Shown: in pieces, positions 53,299 to 62,509 of the stretch
Layout of the letters: each line of letters opens with the position of its first letter
Numbering within the stretch: the first letter of the stretch is position 1
Assembly (NCBI GenBank): GCA_030374805.1
Contig: JARGSG010000108.1
Span: 124,001-188,000, forward strand
Origin: Gracilaria gracilis
Taxonomy: Eukaryota; Rhodophyta; Florideophyceae; Gracilariales; Gracilariaceae
Direction of reading: 5' to 3'
Length of the DNA: 64,000 nt
The notes under the pieces: generated by a model
Told to the model about the DNA's origin: nothing
The model's input: only the letters and a program-made list of their open reading frames with translations
Databases searched by the model: none
Translations under genes and position numbers: made by a program

Positions 53299-53943
53299 AT
53301 GAAATACCAAGATAACCCCGCAGTCCGTAGATCATCCCGACAGAATGAGATTAATATTGAGTTGGCAGAGGGCTCTATTGCTCCTGCCAATATAGCAATT
53401 ATAACTCTCCCGATGTTTATAGACCTGATCTCTCTTGCTCTAATCGCGGAACTCAACACACTGGGATACCTCCTGTACATCATATTTACAGATATAATCT
53501 CTGTTGTTCCTTTCATGGTTAAGGGATTTGAGATTGTCAACAGAACTCGATCGCATCCAGTACTCGTTGCTTATTATGCCGGAGATGAGGAACTGGCTGA
53601 TATTCAAGTCTGGACAGCGGACTGCAGTGGCACAGATAGATGTAAATTGATCGGATGGATATTCATTGTTGTGGGAACATTCTTCATGTTTCTCGGGATT
53701 GCCCTGGAGTTTGTGGCACTGGCATATGTGGATAGAAGACGCAAAGAAAATGAAGGCTATGTCGGACCATTCGGAAAGGGCATATTTGACTGCATAGGAG
53801 CAGGGGTTTTAGGGTCCCATTTTGGTCTGCAATCAGATCGCTTTTCTGACTATACAAGTGAGATCGATACGATGGAGACAGGTGGAGAAAAGGGGAAAGC
53901 AGATGATGGTTCACTGAAGAGAGAGCTGTTTAATAGGAGATGA
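53299..53943 (+). CDS. Membrane protein B of an unrecognised family
   Basis: 214 codons from ATG at 53299, chosen because alignment to gene A begins there; the frame is open to 53233. Hydrophobic segments IAIITLPMFIDLISLALIAE and LYIIFTDIISVVPFMVKGFE correspond one-to-one to gene A. A third segment (WIFIVVGTFFMFLGIALEF) is more hydrophobic than in A. WTADCSGT matches A's WVARCTG, and GPFG is shared in the tail. The C-terminal tail is acidic and polar. Likely three membrane passes, location unknown. Confidence 0.65.
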   Translation: MKYQDNPAVRRSSRQNEINIELAEGSIAPANIAIITLPMFIDLISLALIAELNTLGYLLYIIFTDIISVVPFMVKGFEIVNRTRSHPVLVAYYAGDEELADIQVWTADCSGTDRCKLIGWIFIVVGTFFMFLGIALEFVALAYVDRRRKENEGYVGPFGKGIFDCIGAGVLGSHFGLQSDRFSDYTSEIDTMETGGEKGKADDGSLKRELFNRR

Positions 53944-53963
53944 TGCAGAATGATACCCGTTTC

Positions 53964-55055
53964 TTAGTGCTGAGTGCTGAGCAATTCTATAGGTCTCTCG
54001 CCTTTCTCTGCATCTCTTCTAACGCCGAAAAGATCTCCGTGGGAAGAATGTATGTCGGTTCCTGGGTACCACACATGATACCACCTATCGATGTGGTACA
54101 ATGCACTGATCTTCGTAGATACAACTGTTCCATTTCTTGCACCCCCTTCCTCCATCGGTAGAGGTCCTTCTTTGTGTGGATCAAATTGTATCAACACTGG
54201 AAGTGTACTAGAAGAACTGGTTCTGTTAGAAGACGTATTTGCGTTATCCAAGGTGGAACACGAGCTCTCATGACTTGCTGCATTCGATGATGACGTGCTT
54301 GAGCTGCAACCACTGCTTGGTTGCGACTCTGAATATTGTGACAAAGCTGACAAAGCAGCATTAGGCTTACAAAAGTGGTCCTTCTGTCGTTTCGTCCTCT
54401 ATCGCGCCCTAGCAAGAGCACGTTCATGCTGCTTTCTCTTTGGATTAGCCCTGTAATTTCTCTTTCTTTCCGCTTCTTTTGACTTGGAGCTTGTGCCAAA
54501 CTGCGTCGGTACAAAAAGGCCAGTTCTAGGGTGTATCAAAGCCCAGTGAGGCGGTCTGACTGGAGTATTAACAAAATGTTCAGTTTCTCTGAAAATGGCT
54601 CCAGTGTTTTCTTTCTGTATAACGCAGATGATGTTTGCTGATCGAGGTATAAAGTTTGAAACCAACCCAGTTGATCGCACTCCTGCTTCATCGGGAACAG
54701 AAGAAAGACCTGATGCCAACGAGCTTTTCGATGGGATAGCGGGTGGCAAAAGTACGCTTTCGGACGGCGCACTATCATTCGATGACTCCTCAACATTTGG
54801 TGAAGATACCGGCTGCAACTTACCAATGGAGGATTCTTCACTTGTTCCTGTCGATATTCCTGCCGCCATGAAGTTACCAACGGTTGATAAATTGACTTCT
54901 GAAGTGTCAGAGCTCATGAATACTTTCGACAGCTGAGGTGCTAGGAAAATGGTGACGGCTTGCACATCTCGTGGAAGATGTTTGAGTGGAATCAATTTCG
55001 CATCTGATTTCGAGTTTGTCGCACATTCAGTTTTCCTGTCCCAACTGGCAGCCAA
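53964..55055 (-). CDS. Unknown Ser-rich, basic-region protein with one in-frame TAG
   Basis: A single frame runs from at least 55055 down to 53964, with TAG at 54399-54401 inside it. Around the stop the protein reads continuously as a basic region: SKSKEAERKRNYRANPKRKQ, HERALARAR, stop, RTKRQKDHFCKPNAAL. A Ser-rich stretch follows (SSTSSSNAASHESS). Upstream, a second frame (55228-54992) may hold an earlier exon (SSQCKTCFCRYPFTPVHVSE). The basic region resembles the DNA-contacting part of a bZIP without a clear zipper. Function unknown; it may belong to the CACTA element on its right. Confidence 0.45.
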
Positions 55056-56029
55056 ATAGGTGCTGCTTTTGGCACAATGCTGTCCGGAATATGGCCAATG
55101 GGAACAGTGATTTCTGAAACATGTACAGGTGTGAATGGGTAGCGGCAGAAACAGGTTTTACACTGAGATGAAACGGCATTGGAGGAGCAAGCATTAGTCG
55201 GAAGGTGCAAAGCTGGCTTTGAGGTCATTGGGGATTAAAATGCCGTGCGCACAGTTTTGGAGGCATGGAGTCACCAAACCGGCCATCGAAGTTGTTGGGT
55301 TCCCTCTTTTGTCAGCTACATTTGTTTCTTTTTATGATATTGGTCGAACAACCCCGAACCTTGTAGCACTTGGACGTCATGTTGTGCGAGGAAGTAACCG
55401 AATCAGTTGCACTGATTCGTTGATAAGCTAGAACGTATGGCATCGCGCGATTCTGCGAATTCGAAAGACAGGAAGGACTGGCCAACGTTCTTAGAGCATA
55501 GCGTTGATTCGAATGTCGACCGTGAAGATGAAGCATTGGGTGGAAGCCAAGACGGTGTGCCTCTCTTTACGCCTCTGTTATCAAAGACTGAGGGAAAGTT
55601 CAACCGCATATTCGTTCATGGTTACGCTCGATTGCCGCCGTCACGATCCCCATACCTGTTCTTATCTCATCAAATGCGGTAATATATCGCTTGCATGCAA
55701 GCTGAACATAGTTTCCGTCTGTACCTCCGCGCTAACCGAATCAATCCTCATCACGGTTCACAACGTTTTGAAATATCTATTCGAGAATATCAATTTCTTT
55801 CGAACCTCTATGTAACCGAAAAACGTTTTGTTGATCCGAGAAAGCACTGGGCAATATGTACTCGACTGCCCTACATGTCGTGGACTATAACTTAGATATG
55901 AAGATATCTATATTTTACTTCCAGGATGAGGAAGAGATGAGAAAACCTGCGAAAACTCAATCTCCAGTCCTGAGAGGCAAGCAAGCAGGAGCACATGACA
56001 GGACTACTAACCCAAACGTACTACGCAAA
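55056..56029. other. Unassigned
   Basis: A possible upstream exon of the preceding minus-strand gene (54992-55228) and a plus-strand frame at 55437-55682 without motifs. Confidence 0.35.
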
Positions 56030-57475
56030 CTATGATTCTTCCGAAGACTTTTGAGTTCTTGGAATTACTCTAGAAGTCTTGTTGCCTTTGCTGACATTCG
56101 TCCTGGAACAAGATGAGTGCTTCTCTAACTTCCTTCGTTGCTTGAATAACTTTCTTTCTCCTGGCACTCGGTCTTTGGACAAAGTGTCATTGTTATTACG
56201 CTGAGTATTAGCGACTCTCATCTGCTGATGTCCGCTTTCCACCGAATCAGATTGGGACAAATGTACAGACTTAACAGCATTGCTTCGAACTCGAACAACA
56301 CCAACACTCTTGTTCTTTCTTGCCTCCCGAGCTGCATGCTTCTTTGTCTTTGTACTACAGCCTCGTGAAAAGTCATGGCAGCCACGAGTTCGAGTTATTC
56401 CACACGATTCTTGAAGATCTTTCTGCCCCGAGCTTTGCATGCTGTTGGAGTTTTCGTATGTTCTTTCCACTCTAGTATACGACTTGTTCGCTTTGTTTTG
56501 GGGATAATTCTCGCGTTATGTATACGAAGAATTCTCTGTACTGGAAGCTTCATGATCTGCTTCCTCGCCATCTTCATCCTCAGTTCCAATATTTTCAATA
56601 CCCGCCGTCTGTCGTGAGGAATCTTTCGAATAGGATATTTTCCTCTGCTTTCTCATTGCCACATCAAAACTCATACGTCGCTTTCTAGTCCTTCTGGCAC
56701 TCAATGCCGCTAAGGATTCAATGGATCCTGATAAGCTACCACCTCCAGTATGTGTCACTGCTTCCCCATGAACATCGTCATCATAAGCCGGAGCGCGTGC
56801 GGTACTGAGATGATTGTCAGCTACGCTCGCTGTATATTCTGCGTGATTCATAGGATTTGAAACACGAGGAGTAGAACTGTGCCTTGCACGAGAGTCTTCT
56901 GGAACTGCTTTTGAGCTCTTAGAAATCGCAGCTTTCTTCTGTTTTCCAACCCTCATTCTCTCGGCCTTAGCCTGATGGACACTCTTCTTTGTAACTTCTT
57001 CCGCGGATCGTTGCGGGACATTACCACTAGACTCTTCTTTCTTCTGAGCTTTTCTCCTCTTTTCGGCCACCTTTTCCGCTTTCCGGTTGACCAGTTTTGC
57101 TTTGATCGCTTCATGAGCCGCCCAAAGCTGCTTGGTGGCAGCCACATGTTCAAAGTTGCGAGCTACCTCCGTCATAATACGTCTCAATTCTGTTTGAAAC
57201 TCAAAGCGCCTGTTCGAGAACTGTGATTCCAACTCCTGAAGGGTGAGCCGGCCGTAGTATTGATGGAACGGGCTCGAAGCTTCGAACTCACCCCCAATGA
57301 ACTTCATTAGCCGCCTTGAGTACGCCTTTCCGGTACAAGGCAATGGCTTGAGTTTCTCGGCTTCATCTGAAACACCATTGTTGTACTTCTCGATAGAGAG
57401 CTCCACAAAATCTCCGACATACACCTTCCCCTGCACAGAAAAGCTACTAGGGTCACAGAGAACATCCTTCTTCAT
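56030..57475 (-). CDS. Unknown basic protein with one in-frame TAA
   Basis: ATG at 57475 (MKKDVLCDPSSFSVQGKVYV). The frame is interrupted only by TAA at 56516-56518 and ends at 56030 (482 codons in all). Residues 1-110 look folded (YVGDFVELSIEKYNNGV, FIGGEFEASSPFHQYYGRL, LESQFSNRRFEFQTELRRIM). Residues 115-180 are a Lys/Arg-rich helix (NRKAEKVAEKRRKAQKKEE). The rest is polar with basic patches (RRTRKRRMSFDVAMRKQRK), likely nuclear. It starts 349 bases from the divergent CACTA transposase, so both may share a promoter and one element. Confidence 0.5.
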
Positions 57476-57824
57476 GACGACAGTGGGTCAGGAAGGAGTA
57501 TGAAGTGAGAAATAACCGAGTGGATTCCTTCAGCAAGGACGATATGAACTCGGGGCTCGACGCCGAGGAGTGCGGCATACGGAGTGGCTGAGATGAACAT
57601 AAAACGAAAGTCGTTGGCGACCCAAAGAAAAACTGTGCTTGAAACACACGGAAACTTTACTTTTCGTTTCAGGAATCGGCTGATTGGGAGTCCACACTCA
57701 TTGGACTCTTCGTCACGGTGAAATAAAGAATCCGGGACCATCTTGCACGCCGATAACGGCGTCACCTCTAATACGGCAGTGTCTCATGTTGTAAACCTTG
57801 CAGAACCTAAACTTGGTTGCATCA
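57476..57824. promoter_or_regulatory. Divergent promoter region between unknown gene and CACTA transposase
   Basis: 349 bases between two head-to-head starts. No TATA box or specific motif was recognised with confidence. Confidence 0.3.
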
Positions 57825-60242
57825 ATGGGAGGTTATCGCTGTTCGAAAGTCAGTCGTTGCCCGTGTCTCCCAGGAAAGGTTCTTAGCCGTGTGACAGCAT
57901 TCAGGCACTATCGAGAAGCAATGAAGCTCGAAAAACGTCTCAATCCACGACTGCCGAGAATAGTTCCGCTTCCCACAGAATTGGAAGGGAACCTTTCGGG
58001 TACATCAGAAGGATCCTCCTCGAAGATTATAAGCCCGAAATATACTCCTATTTCAGAACCAAGTAATGGGTCCTTGGGTTTCGAAAACGGTATCGAGGCG
58101 ACGCAGAATGTCTCAAACGCTTTGAATAGTTTGCCCTCCACTGAAGACATAGCGGATAATGAGTTAATCGCTGCCGATTTGCCTGTTTCGGAGTCGACTG
58201 AAACTGATAACATTGCTGCCTTGGGACCGGATTCGGAAATTCCTAACATCTCTAATCCCATATTTATGGCTCACACCAGCCGTGGTTTGCTTAGTTCCCA
58301 ATCACAGATCGTTCACCTCTTGGAGGCAGGCTCAGAGTATGAAGGAGAAGTGCTTGTTGAAACGAGCAATATCCAGCATATGGCGCCCAGTACAGATCAT
58401 TCCAGCAATGCGGAACACCTCGAATTCAGCCTCACACGACCATTGAATGAAGTAGAAGGCGATGTATTGAGTATGGGAGACATTGGTTCTGCATTTCAAC
58501 AGTTTATGAGAGACCATGGTTTTCTCGTATGCTTCGCCATTAAACATGGTCAAGTTACAACGGAGATGATGAACGATCTACTGAAAGAACGTAGAGCACC
58601 TTACAAGTCTTGGATTGGAGTCCGAAAAGCATTACTTCGTGAGTCCCAACTTCCATTTCAATTATTTCCCTATTGCTCACGGGGTCATATGTTGCTAGTG
58701 TCCAAAGACCTTGAAACTCTAGAACAATGCACACACCAAGGGTGCATCTCCATACCAGCTCCAATTTCCATGTTCAGCTACATATCTATAGAAGTTCGTC
58801 TAAGAGCAAAACTCGGGAGCATGGCAGAGGGTCCATCCCTATACGATTACTATTGGAATCGACTCCGAGACTGTTCTCCTGGGAAACATGGAGAGAGATA
58901 CTTTGACTTCATGTCAGGACGCATATTTCGAAGCATTGTGAACCGCCTGGGTAGGAGGAAAGGCGTTAAGTACGACATCTTCTTAGCATTTTCTACAGAT
59001 GGAGTGAACGCGTTTAAGAAGACAGAGTACAGCTACTGGCCGATAGTGCTAATGATCTTAAACATCGACCCGTCCGAAAGGTTTAAGGTGAAAAACATGC
59101 TTCCTGTGTCCATAATTCCTGGCCCTAATGCCCCAAGTGATCTTAACTCCTTCCTCATTCCTCTGCTGCATGAACTAAAAAAGCTTCGATCCGGTGTTCA
59201 TGTGGACATGTGGGACGGAGAAACGCGAAGAGTTCGTGTTCATCTCATATACGTAATGGGTGATCTCGCGGCCTTGAAGAAGCTGACAAACCTTAAGGGG
59301 TACAACGCGTTAGTTCCCTGCCGCTTTTGTAGCATCAAGGGATACTATGTGCCGAGCAGACGTCATGTTTACTATCCCCCGCTTGTAAGAGAAACGCAAG
59401 TTCATAGGACGATTACAAGGAAGTTGTGGGATCCGAACAATCTACCCATTCGCACTCCACATCGCCTTAGAAGTTCCATGCATCAGCTTCAAGAATGTGT
59501 TGGATCTCTGACAGCTGCGCAGCTAGCAAGAAAGTGCCAAGAACTGGGAGTAGAGACCCCAAAGATTTGTGCTCTAGTTGAATCGATGGAGTTTCTTGAA
59601 CCATTTCACGGATTTCCTATCGACCTAATGCACCTCCTGTTCGAAAATATTGTCCCGGATGTGATGGGATTGTGGTGCGGCGACTCAAATGTTTTCGAAG
59701 ACATATCTCCTCTCGAACCCAAGACTATGCAAGCCCAAGTTAGCGCACGTTTACGCAACGCTGGAAATCTCTTCAATGACAGAATCAGAAGGCCGCGAGA
59801 ACTGGAGAAGAGAAATAGATGGAAGGCAACGGAATGGAAGGCGTTTGTTCTGGATCTTAGTCTTGTCGTCTTGGATGGAATTCTACCTTCACGTCTTCTC
59901 TCCGGGTGGAGCTATTTTGTTCAGCTTTGTCGACTTTTGTCGAAGTGGGAATTGCTTGAATCAGACGTATGTGACATAGGTTATTTATCGAAACGCTTCT
60001 ATACACACTTCATGACAACATACTACAAAGGGATTCCAGAGCGCATCCATCTCTGCAAGTATGTCTACCACCTATTACTTCACCTAGAAGATTCTGTGAG
60101 GTCCTGCGGACCACTTTCCTATCTATCGCAGTGGTCCGTTGAGAACTTTGTCGGTACCCATAATCGTCGATGTAATGACACTTTCAGAGTGGCTGAGTCT
60201 GTCCTGGAGAAGATCAAACTAGTTGAGTCAGCAAAGATGTAA
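57825..60242 (+). CDS. CACTA/EnSpm-type transposase (TNP2-like), 3' end cut
   Basis: About 805 codons from ATG at 57825. A Cys/His cluster at the start (CSKVSRCPCLP...H) is followed by an acidic, Ser-rich linker. The TNP2-type transposase core then shows STDGVNAFKKTEYSYWPIVL, IIPGPNAPSDLNSFLIPLL, VHLIYVMGDLAALKKL, PCRFCSIKGYYV, HGFPIDLMHLLFENIVPDV and WSVENFVGTHNR. It would excise and insert the element. The frame ends at 60242 exactly where satellite sequence begins, so its last residues and the element's right end are missing or replaced. No CACTA terminal repeat was found on either side. Confidence 0.8.
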   Translation: MGGYRCSKVSRCPCLPGKVLSRVTAFRHYREAMKLEKRLNPRLPRIVPLPTELEGNLSGTSEGSSSKIISPKYTPISEPSNGSLGFENGIEATQNVSNALNSLPSTEDIADNELIAADLPVSESTETDNIAALGPDSEIPNISNPIFMAHTSRGLLSSQSQIVHLLEAGSEYEGEVLVETSNIQHMAPSTDHSSNAEHLEFSLTRPLNEVEGDVLSMGDIGSAFQQFMRDHGFLVCFAIKHGQVTTEMMNDLLKERRAPYKSWIGVRKALLRESQLPFQLFPYCSRGHMLLVSKDLETLEQCTHQGCISIPAPISMFSYISIEVRLRAKLGSMAEGPSLYDYYWNRLRDCSPGKHGERYFDFMSGRIFRSIVNRLGRRKGVKYDIFLAFSTDGVNAFKKTEYSYWPIVLMILNIDPSERFKVKNMLPVSIIPGPNAPSDLNSFLIPLLHELKKLRSGVHVDMWDGETRRVRVHLIYVMGDLAALKKLTNLKGYNALVPCRFCSIKGYYVPSRRHVYYPPLVRETQVHRTITRKLWDPNNLPIRTPHRLRSSMHQLQECVGSLTAAQLARKCQELGVETPKICALVESMEFLEPFHGFPIDLMHLLFENIVPDVMGLWCGDSNVFEDISPLEPKTMQAQVSARLRNAGNLFNDRIRRPRELEKRNRWKATEWKAFVLDLSLVVLDGILPSRLLSGWSYFVQLCRLLSKWELLESDVCDIGYLSKRFYTHFMTTYYKGIPERIHLCKYVYHLLLHLEDSVRSCGPLSYLSQWSVENFVGTHNRRCNDTFRVAESVLEKIKLVESAKM

Positions 60243-60433
60243 TGGTGAAAGGTCTCTATGTGCGACTTACTCATGCAGTGCACAACATCCGTCCCCACTA
60301 CTTCCAAGCGCGTTAGAACTCTTCATATTGTCAATGGAGAAGAAATGGTGCATGCAATGCATCCGATCTTTTGGGAGGGAGCGAGCGGCATTGTGCTGGC
60401 GGAAAAGCGGTCGGATTCAGATTTTCGTAGGTA
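60243..60433. repeat. Satellite, second tract, part left of the pogo element
   Basis: Begins in mid-unit (GGTGAAAGGTCTCTATG) and runs to TTCGTAGGTA, where the pogo-like transposon sits. The unit resumes at 62510. Confidence 0.9.
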
Positions 60434-60459
60434 CAGGTGACTACTGCAATTAGTGTGGC

Positions 60460-60605
60460 CCACACTATTTCAATACCATCGATTTCCAAGCATCTCACAG
60501 GAATTGGTGTAGGCCACACTATTTCGGTTACCACACTAATTTGGGAATGGGTTTATTAGTGTGGGCCACACTATTCAACACATACCATATTAGTGTGGGT
60601 TGTAG
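60460..60605. repeat. Subterminal repeats of the pogo-like element (left side)
   Basis: TTAGTGTGG / CCACACTA motifs occur several times on both strands between about 60450 and 60605 (for example TAGTGTGGCCCACACTA near 60450, again near 60580). They recur near the right end (about 62440-62490). Likely transposase-binding sites; some form small hairpins. Confidence 0.6.
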
Positions 60606-60797
60606 CATTCCTCCTCACAAGCTCTCACCTACGACCAGACCATCAAAATTAGCTCTATACTTGCCTATAATGGCCTGCAGTTCTGGAAACAACTGTCGTT
60701 CTTCCCAACAACCATTAAGATTTAGAGCCAACCCACATCTAATCATAGCTTTCCGAGCATACGTAACGACATCCGCATCCCTCTGAGTACTAACGGA

Positions 60798-62117
60798 TCA
60801 AACAGACTTCGCCGCAAGCTTGAGAAAATGACGCTTGCCCGGGTTGGAAAGCTTTCCTGATCCTCGCGGACCGTCTGACCACAAACCGTTCTCCAACATC
60901 CCCATTTTATGATCATCCCATTCTCCTCTCCAGTACGCTTTGAGTTTCTGAATAACGAAGCTGTCAGCCGGTTGCACCAAATGTGTTGCATTACAAGGGA
61001 AAAACCGAATCTCGGTGTTGCTTTCCGCCAACGCAGTGCGTACATTTGGTGTTAAATCATGCGTGTTAACATTGTCTACGAATATCACTGGCTTCCGACC
61101 ATTCGGTAATGGTGTGAATATCCGTTTCTCCCTCACCCACTCAAGGAAAACCCGTTTGTCCATCCATGCCTTCGGCCCAGTTCTGTATACAACCCCAGGT
61201 ACGTCATCTGCAAGGCCATGAATTGGGTAATTCTTTTCCGCGTTCTTGAAGATGAGCATGGGAATTTCCAGACACGCCTGTGGTCCACCAGATATTAACA
61301 ACATCATTGTTATCCCATCATCTCCCGAGACAACATCAGCGTATCTAACAGTCTTTTCTCCGACCAAGGCCAACGTTTTATGATCATCCATGTTAATACA
61401 GAAATGGGTCTCATCTGCATTGGATACATCTTCTTCATGGAGGTTTTTTGACCGAAACTCACGCGCCAGTTGTCTCAAATGAAAGGCTACTTCACGCTCG
61501 ATTTGCTCTTGCTTAGCGGGAGATACCATGAGTTTCCCACATTGATATCTACTTACAATGTGGGATCGTTCCATGAACGATTGTATCCAGCGAGGAGTCA
61601 CGTGGGTAGATATAAGGTTATCCGAGCTCGGGTCGACCATCAGTGAGTGATACTCTCCATCTGTTTTTTTTGAAATGAGTGTTAGGGCCAACCGACGTAA
61701 GAGACGGGCATTGAATTTGACACCTACATGTCGCATTCGGTTGAACTCAATGAAGAGATCTTCTTGTAACGCAGACACCCAAGCAGTTCTCTTTCGCCCT
61801 CGACCAGCCTTTGCTTTGCAGTAATGTCTCTTCAAGCCTGTTTTGGTGTGCTTCACAAACGAGAAGTTATTATTCTTGGACTTCTCATTGTGTCCTACTA
61901 CGAGAAGGTGTCGTGTTTTCCAGTACCGACTGGAGCGCTGCAAATTGGCCTTCGTAGTCCCGCGGAAGAATTGTGGGAAGTGTTTCACGGCCTTTGCAGA
62001 TATGTGTTTATCACCCTCCGTTGACGCGTGCTGTATCATCCATTTTGCAATTTGTGCCTTTATTAATGTTCGATAATACGATCTGCGGAAGCCTGCGGAG
62101 GTGTGGATTGTCATCAT
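60798..62117 (-). CDS. Pogo-like transposase (DDE_1 superfamily)
   Basis: 439 codons from the first ATG at 62117; a GTG-started extension to 62180 is open. After an N-terminal DNA-binding part with basic stretch KAKAGRGRKRTAWVS come the CENP-B/HTH-like helices. The catalytic domain shows SNADETHFCI (first Asp), PVIFVDNVNTHD (second Asp) and THLVQPADSFVIQKLKAYWR (third Asp of DDD). That last motif is the typical pogo/Tigger/jerky HLxQPxD signature. Uninterrupted, so possibly active. Confidence 0.92.
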   Translation of the reverse strand: MMTIHTSAGFRRSYYRTLIKAQIAKWMIQHASTEGDKHISAKAVKHFPQFFRGTTKANLQRSSRYWKTRHLLVVGHNEKSKNNNFSFVKHTKTGLKRHYCKAKAGRGRKRTAWVSALQEDLFIEFNRMRHVGVKFNARLLRRLALTLISKKTDGEYHSLMVDPSSDNLISTHVTPRWIQSFMERSHIVSRYQCGKLMVSPAKQEQIEREVAFHLRQLAREFRSKNLHEEDVSNADETHFCINMDDHKTLALVGEKTVRYADVVSGDDGITMMLLISGGPQACLEIPMLIFKNAEKNYPIHGLADDVPGVVYRTGPKAWMDKRVFLEWVREKRIFTPLPNGRKPVIFVDNVNTHDLTPNVRTALAESNTEIRFFPCNATHLVQPADSFVIQKLKAYWRGEWDDHKMGMLENGLWSDGPRGSGKLSNPGKRHFLKLAAKSV

Positions 62118-62509
62118 TAGTGTTCGTTGAGGTGGTTTGTTGTGCCAATGGCAAGGTGCTTGCGTCTGAAGTATCGTCACAATTGGATTGTGACGGTGCT
62201 ATACCTTGTGGTTGCTGGGTTTGATGCCATGCGGGCGAAGGCAGTTAGGAGTGGTGAAGCGTTTAGAGACATGCATGAGTCTCGTGACAGATTGTGAACT
62301 ACGAACGTGTTCAAGAATTGGATGGTTCAGTCTGTTGTGAGGACAACGTGAGATGGGAAGGGATTTTCCCGCGCAATCGGTTTGTAATAGCTTCGCACCC
62401 ACACTATTTGTGTTCGCAAGCCAGATGTCTTCACGAAATTTAGTGTGGGCCACTCTAATACATGTGTCTACACTAATTATGCACCCACACTAATTGCAGT
62501 AATCACCTG

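Larger units (their letters stand above)
60434..62509 (-). mobile_element. Pogo-like (Tc1/mariner superfamily) DNA transposon, complete-looking
   Basis: 2076 bp with terminal inverted repeats of 25 bases and one mismatch (CAGGTGACTACTGCAA at the left; CAGGTGATTACTGCAA at the right on the other strand). It is flanked by the TA target duplication (60432-60433 and 62510-62511). Removing it restores the satellite phase GGTAGCTGG. One open transposase lies on the minus strand. The clean ends and insertion into an already arrayed satellite point to a recent jump. Confidence 0.93.

Noticed and set aside
54191-54514. A 107-codon minus-strand frame
   Set aside because: It overlaps the better-supported frame 53964-55055 and has poorer composition.
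42845-57475. A reassigned genetic code as explanation for the in-frame stops
   Set aside because: Uninterrupted genes in the same window (Uma2-like, Harbinger and pogo transposases, decarboxylase) end at ordinary stops and do not use TAA, TAG or TGA internally. All three stops are affected in the broken ones, which no single reassignment explains.
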